From Lucinisca nassula (Eukaryota; Mollusca; Bivalvia; Lucinida; Lucinidae), in NCBI GenBank assembly GCA_963580285.1, contig OY757010.1:220305234-220369233 (forward strand): a stretch of 64,000 nucleotides of DNA, in the 5' to 3' direction. Within the stretch, counting starts at the first letter, position 1. Each line of letters starts with the position of its first letter. The position numbers and the translations under genes are program-made. The notes under the pieces are model-generated. The model saw only the letters and a program-made list of their open reading frames with translations. It was not told where the DNA came from and made no database searches. Shown here in pieces: positions 62,216 to 64,000 of this stretch.

Positions 62216-63950
62216 CTTAGCTTTTCATATTCAGTGCCATCTGTTCTGACTATTTTTATGTCTACTCGTTTACGGAGATTCTCCATTGTTTCCAAAGACA
62301 GAATTGTTCATAAGTTTGTAAAAATCTTGTTCAAATGCAGACTTTGCTTTCTTTCGTAGTTCTGTGTTTAGACCAATATAAAGTTCCATCCAAGGTTTTT
62401 CATTGAATTCAAGAACCCTGTGTACTTTCTTGAGTTTCATACCTAGGGATAAGTAAAGCCGGAGGTTTTTATAGTGGACTACATATTTTGTCTTGTCCAT
62501 CAAGTTCGGCACAAGCTTAGAACAGTTTATCATACTTTTGTTCTCTAGGAGTTCTGTTGGATAAGATGAAAGCCATTCTTCTTTTACTGATAGTTTTTCT
62601 GGTGCAAGTGGATAGTCATTGTTTAAATTGTGTAATTCTTTCGGATATTCTAAATCTACCTCAAGTATCCAACCTTTTCCTTTTTCTCTTCTATCAAATT
62701 TTCCATCTTTATTTCTTGTCTTCCATTTGAAACCAGAGTATGGGAGTGGTTGACTCATTGCCCAACCATATAAATTGTTTGCATCATAATACATAATGTA
62801 GTTGTTTTCTTTATCAGGATTATAATCTACAATATGAGGATTGTTTGCTTTGGCGTGTCTTTTAGATACCATACTTATACCACCACGCATACCTTTTTCT
62901 ATAAACAAATGCATATTCATATCTGTCAAAAAATCTAGGTCTATTTTTGTGGATTTGAGTAATGTATCCCAAGATAAACCAGGTGCAGTGTAATAGTGTA
63001 AAGGATCGAGTTTATATGATTCCATGCAGGTTTTTCTGAACGTTTGAAATATATCAGCAAGTAAAACCACATCAGTTTTTAAGTATAAATCATGATAATC
63101 ACTAATAGTTTTACAGTTGAATTCATTCCATACTTTTTGTGCATGTTTATAATCTGCATCTTTGATATTTTCATCTTACAGTTTGCTATAAAATTTATCT
63201 ATAGGTGGCAGTTGTGTTTCATTAAATCTTTCTTGACTGTCAATGTATTCATATGGGTAAACACCTTTACGTAGAATTATATCTGCTTTATCACCGAACT
63301 CACTTTTTGTTATTTTGAAATCAGATTTATCAGTGGCATCCACTAATTTCTCCAATGAAGATGCCATGAACTGGAAACTGTCTAAGAATTTGAGTTATGC
63401 AATACTGAATGATATGTACTTCTCTGCATTGTGTGGGATACAGGTGATGATACCTTTTGCTTTGTGTATGTTTTGCATTATGAGATGGCTGTCATATCCT
63501 TTTAGGTTGTGGAATACCACTGGGATTTTGTCTTGCCTGGTTTGATTTTGAGTTTTATGTTGCAGGATTTATGTGCTGCACCTCTGTATTTACCTGTGAA
63601 AAGACAATGGTCTCTTACTTTTGGATTGGTTTTGTTTTGTGTTATTTCTTGTTCACATTTTCAACATTTGGTGGCATTTTCATAGTCTTTGGTGTTTTGT
63701 TCGGTCATAATTAATGGTTTGGGGTGAGCAAAGATGTTATTGATAGTGTTAACTTCACATTCTAAGTGGTTCAGAAATACTTCAACAACATCTACACCTC
63801 TGTAGATTACAGGTTTTTCTGCTTTTCCATCATATCTGACAACTTGATAACCAAATCCGCAAGCTTCGCGTTCACTTGTTATTTCTGATTTATCATCGGC
63901 TTTTTCTGTTTTTGGTTTGATTATACTTTCAAATAAGTTCTGAAGTGAGA

Positions 63951-64000
63951 TCCTTTGGAAGCAAAGAATACACCAAAATAAACGAAAATAGCAGACTCGG
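63951..64000 (-). repeat. Start of another hammerhead-type repeat
   Basis: GATCCTTTGGAAGCAAAGAA then TACACC match the edge of the 261 bp hammerhead subfamily. The window ends before any ribozyme core. Confidence 0.5.

Larger units (their letters stand above)
61255..63960 (-). pseudogene. Polinton protein-primed DNA polymerase B, interrupted
   Basis: The N-terminal side (63960-63180) has EREACGFGYQVVRYDG, CWKCEQEITQNK, DHCLFTGKYRGAAHKSCN (zinc-like exonuclease-side region) and FMASSLEKLVDATDKS. The largest open part, 63070-62270, has YYDANNLYGWAMSQPLPYSG (motif A) and FYKLMNNSVFG (motif B). After an inserted hammerhead repeat, NKPIYVGFSVLNLSKHLM and YTDTDSLL (motif C) lie near 61700. The C-terminus (LSPLDTKRCIAPDGIMTYAF) overlaps the integrase end in convergent orientation. 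Stops (for example TAA near 63178) and several frameshifts mark decay. It replicates element DNA by protein priming. Confidence 0.85.
57746..64000. mobile_element. Decayed Polinton/Maverick-type element, partial
   Basis: Small virion-type genes and an integrase on the plus strand converge with a protein-primed family B DNA polymerase on the minus strand. This gene set belongs to Polintons (Mavericks) and their adintovirus relatives. Almost every gene carries a frameshift or stop, and Naiad and hammerhead insertions interrupt integrase and polymerase. Terminal repeats and the capsid, ATPase and protease genes are not in view; the element may continue beyond the right edge. Described as an endogenous remnant only. 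Confidence 0.8.

Overview
The window is eukaryotic nuclear DNA made almost entirely of layered mobile elements. It most likely comes from a bivalve mollusc, plausibly a clam. The grounds are: a spliced animal gene (a GNAT-type acetyltransferase) split by a ~3.8 kb intron; many tRNA-headed SINEs; a DIRS-type retrotransposon; CR1/L2-like LINEs; a Penelope-like element of the Naiad type; hammerhead-ribozyme repeats of the animal retrozyme kind; Helitron-like elements with internal satellites; and a decayed Polinton/Maverick. The species assignment is inference; no rRNA or mitochondrial marker is present.

Layout. 1-9 kb: a Tc1-like transposase remnant, SINEs, palindromic MITEs, a mariner remnant, a GATC-rich degenerate repeat, and two exons of the only host gene (minus strand, 4668-4898 and 8696-8860). 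9.2-15.5 kb: a structurally complete, apparently intact DIRS element (Gag-like, RT-RNase H and tyrosine recombinase, with inverted termini and an internal complementary region) inserted inside a MITE. 15.5-27 kb: gene-free repeats, namely piggyBac-like MITEs, SINEs, a Helitron-like element with ~148 bp satellites, a 58 bp minisatellite and a 3 kb foldback element. 28-41.5 kb: CR1/L2-like LINE remnants and one long LINE (PHD finger and SGNH-like ORF1, endonuclease, RT) invaded repeatedly by Naiad pieces, hammerhead repeats and a SINE. 42-49 kb: MITEs, SINEs and Naiad fragments. 49.6-54.9 kb: the most informative Naiad copy, interrupted by four tandem 383 bp hammerhead units. 57.7-64 kb: a decayed Polinton with small genes, integrase and protein-primed DNA polymerase B.

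The strongest signal is the Naiad copy at 49.6-54.9 kb. Its N-terminal GIY-YIG endonuclease and CxC domain form one frame broken only by UGA codons. Two of these lie at cysteine positions of the endonuclease core, and a fourth UGA lies at a cysteine position in the RT part. This fits the multi-selenocysteine Naiads reported from clams. The ~570 bp 3' tail of the same element is scattered over the window about a dozen times, often 5'-truncated to the tail alone. It sits inside the LINE ORF1, the Polinton integrase, a SINE and a hammerhead repeat. The hammerhead repeats (383 bp and 261 bp subfamilies) have complete consensus cores and occur as tetramer, dimer and monomer. They have landed twice inside Naiad coding sequence and once inside the Polinton polymerase, which gives a readable relative chronology of insertions.
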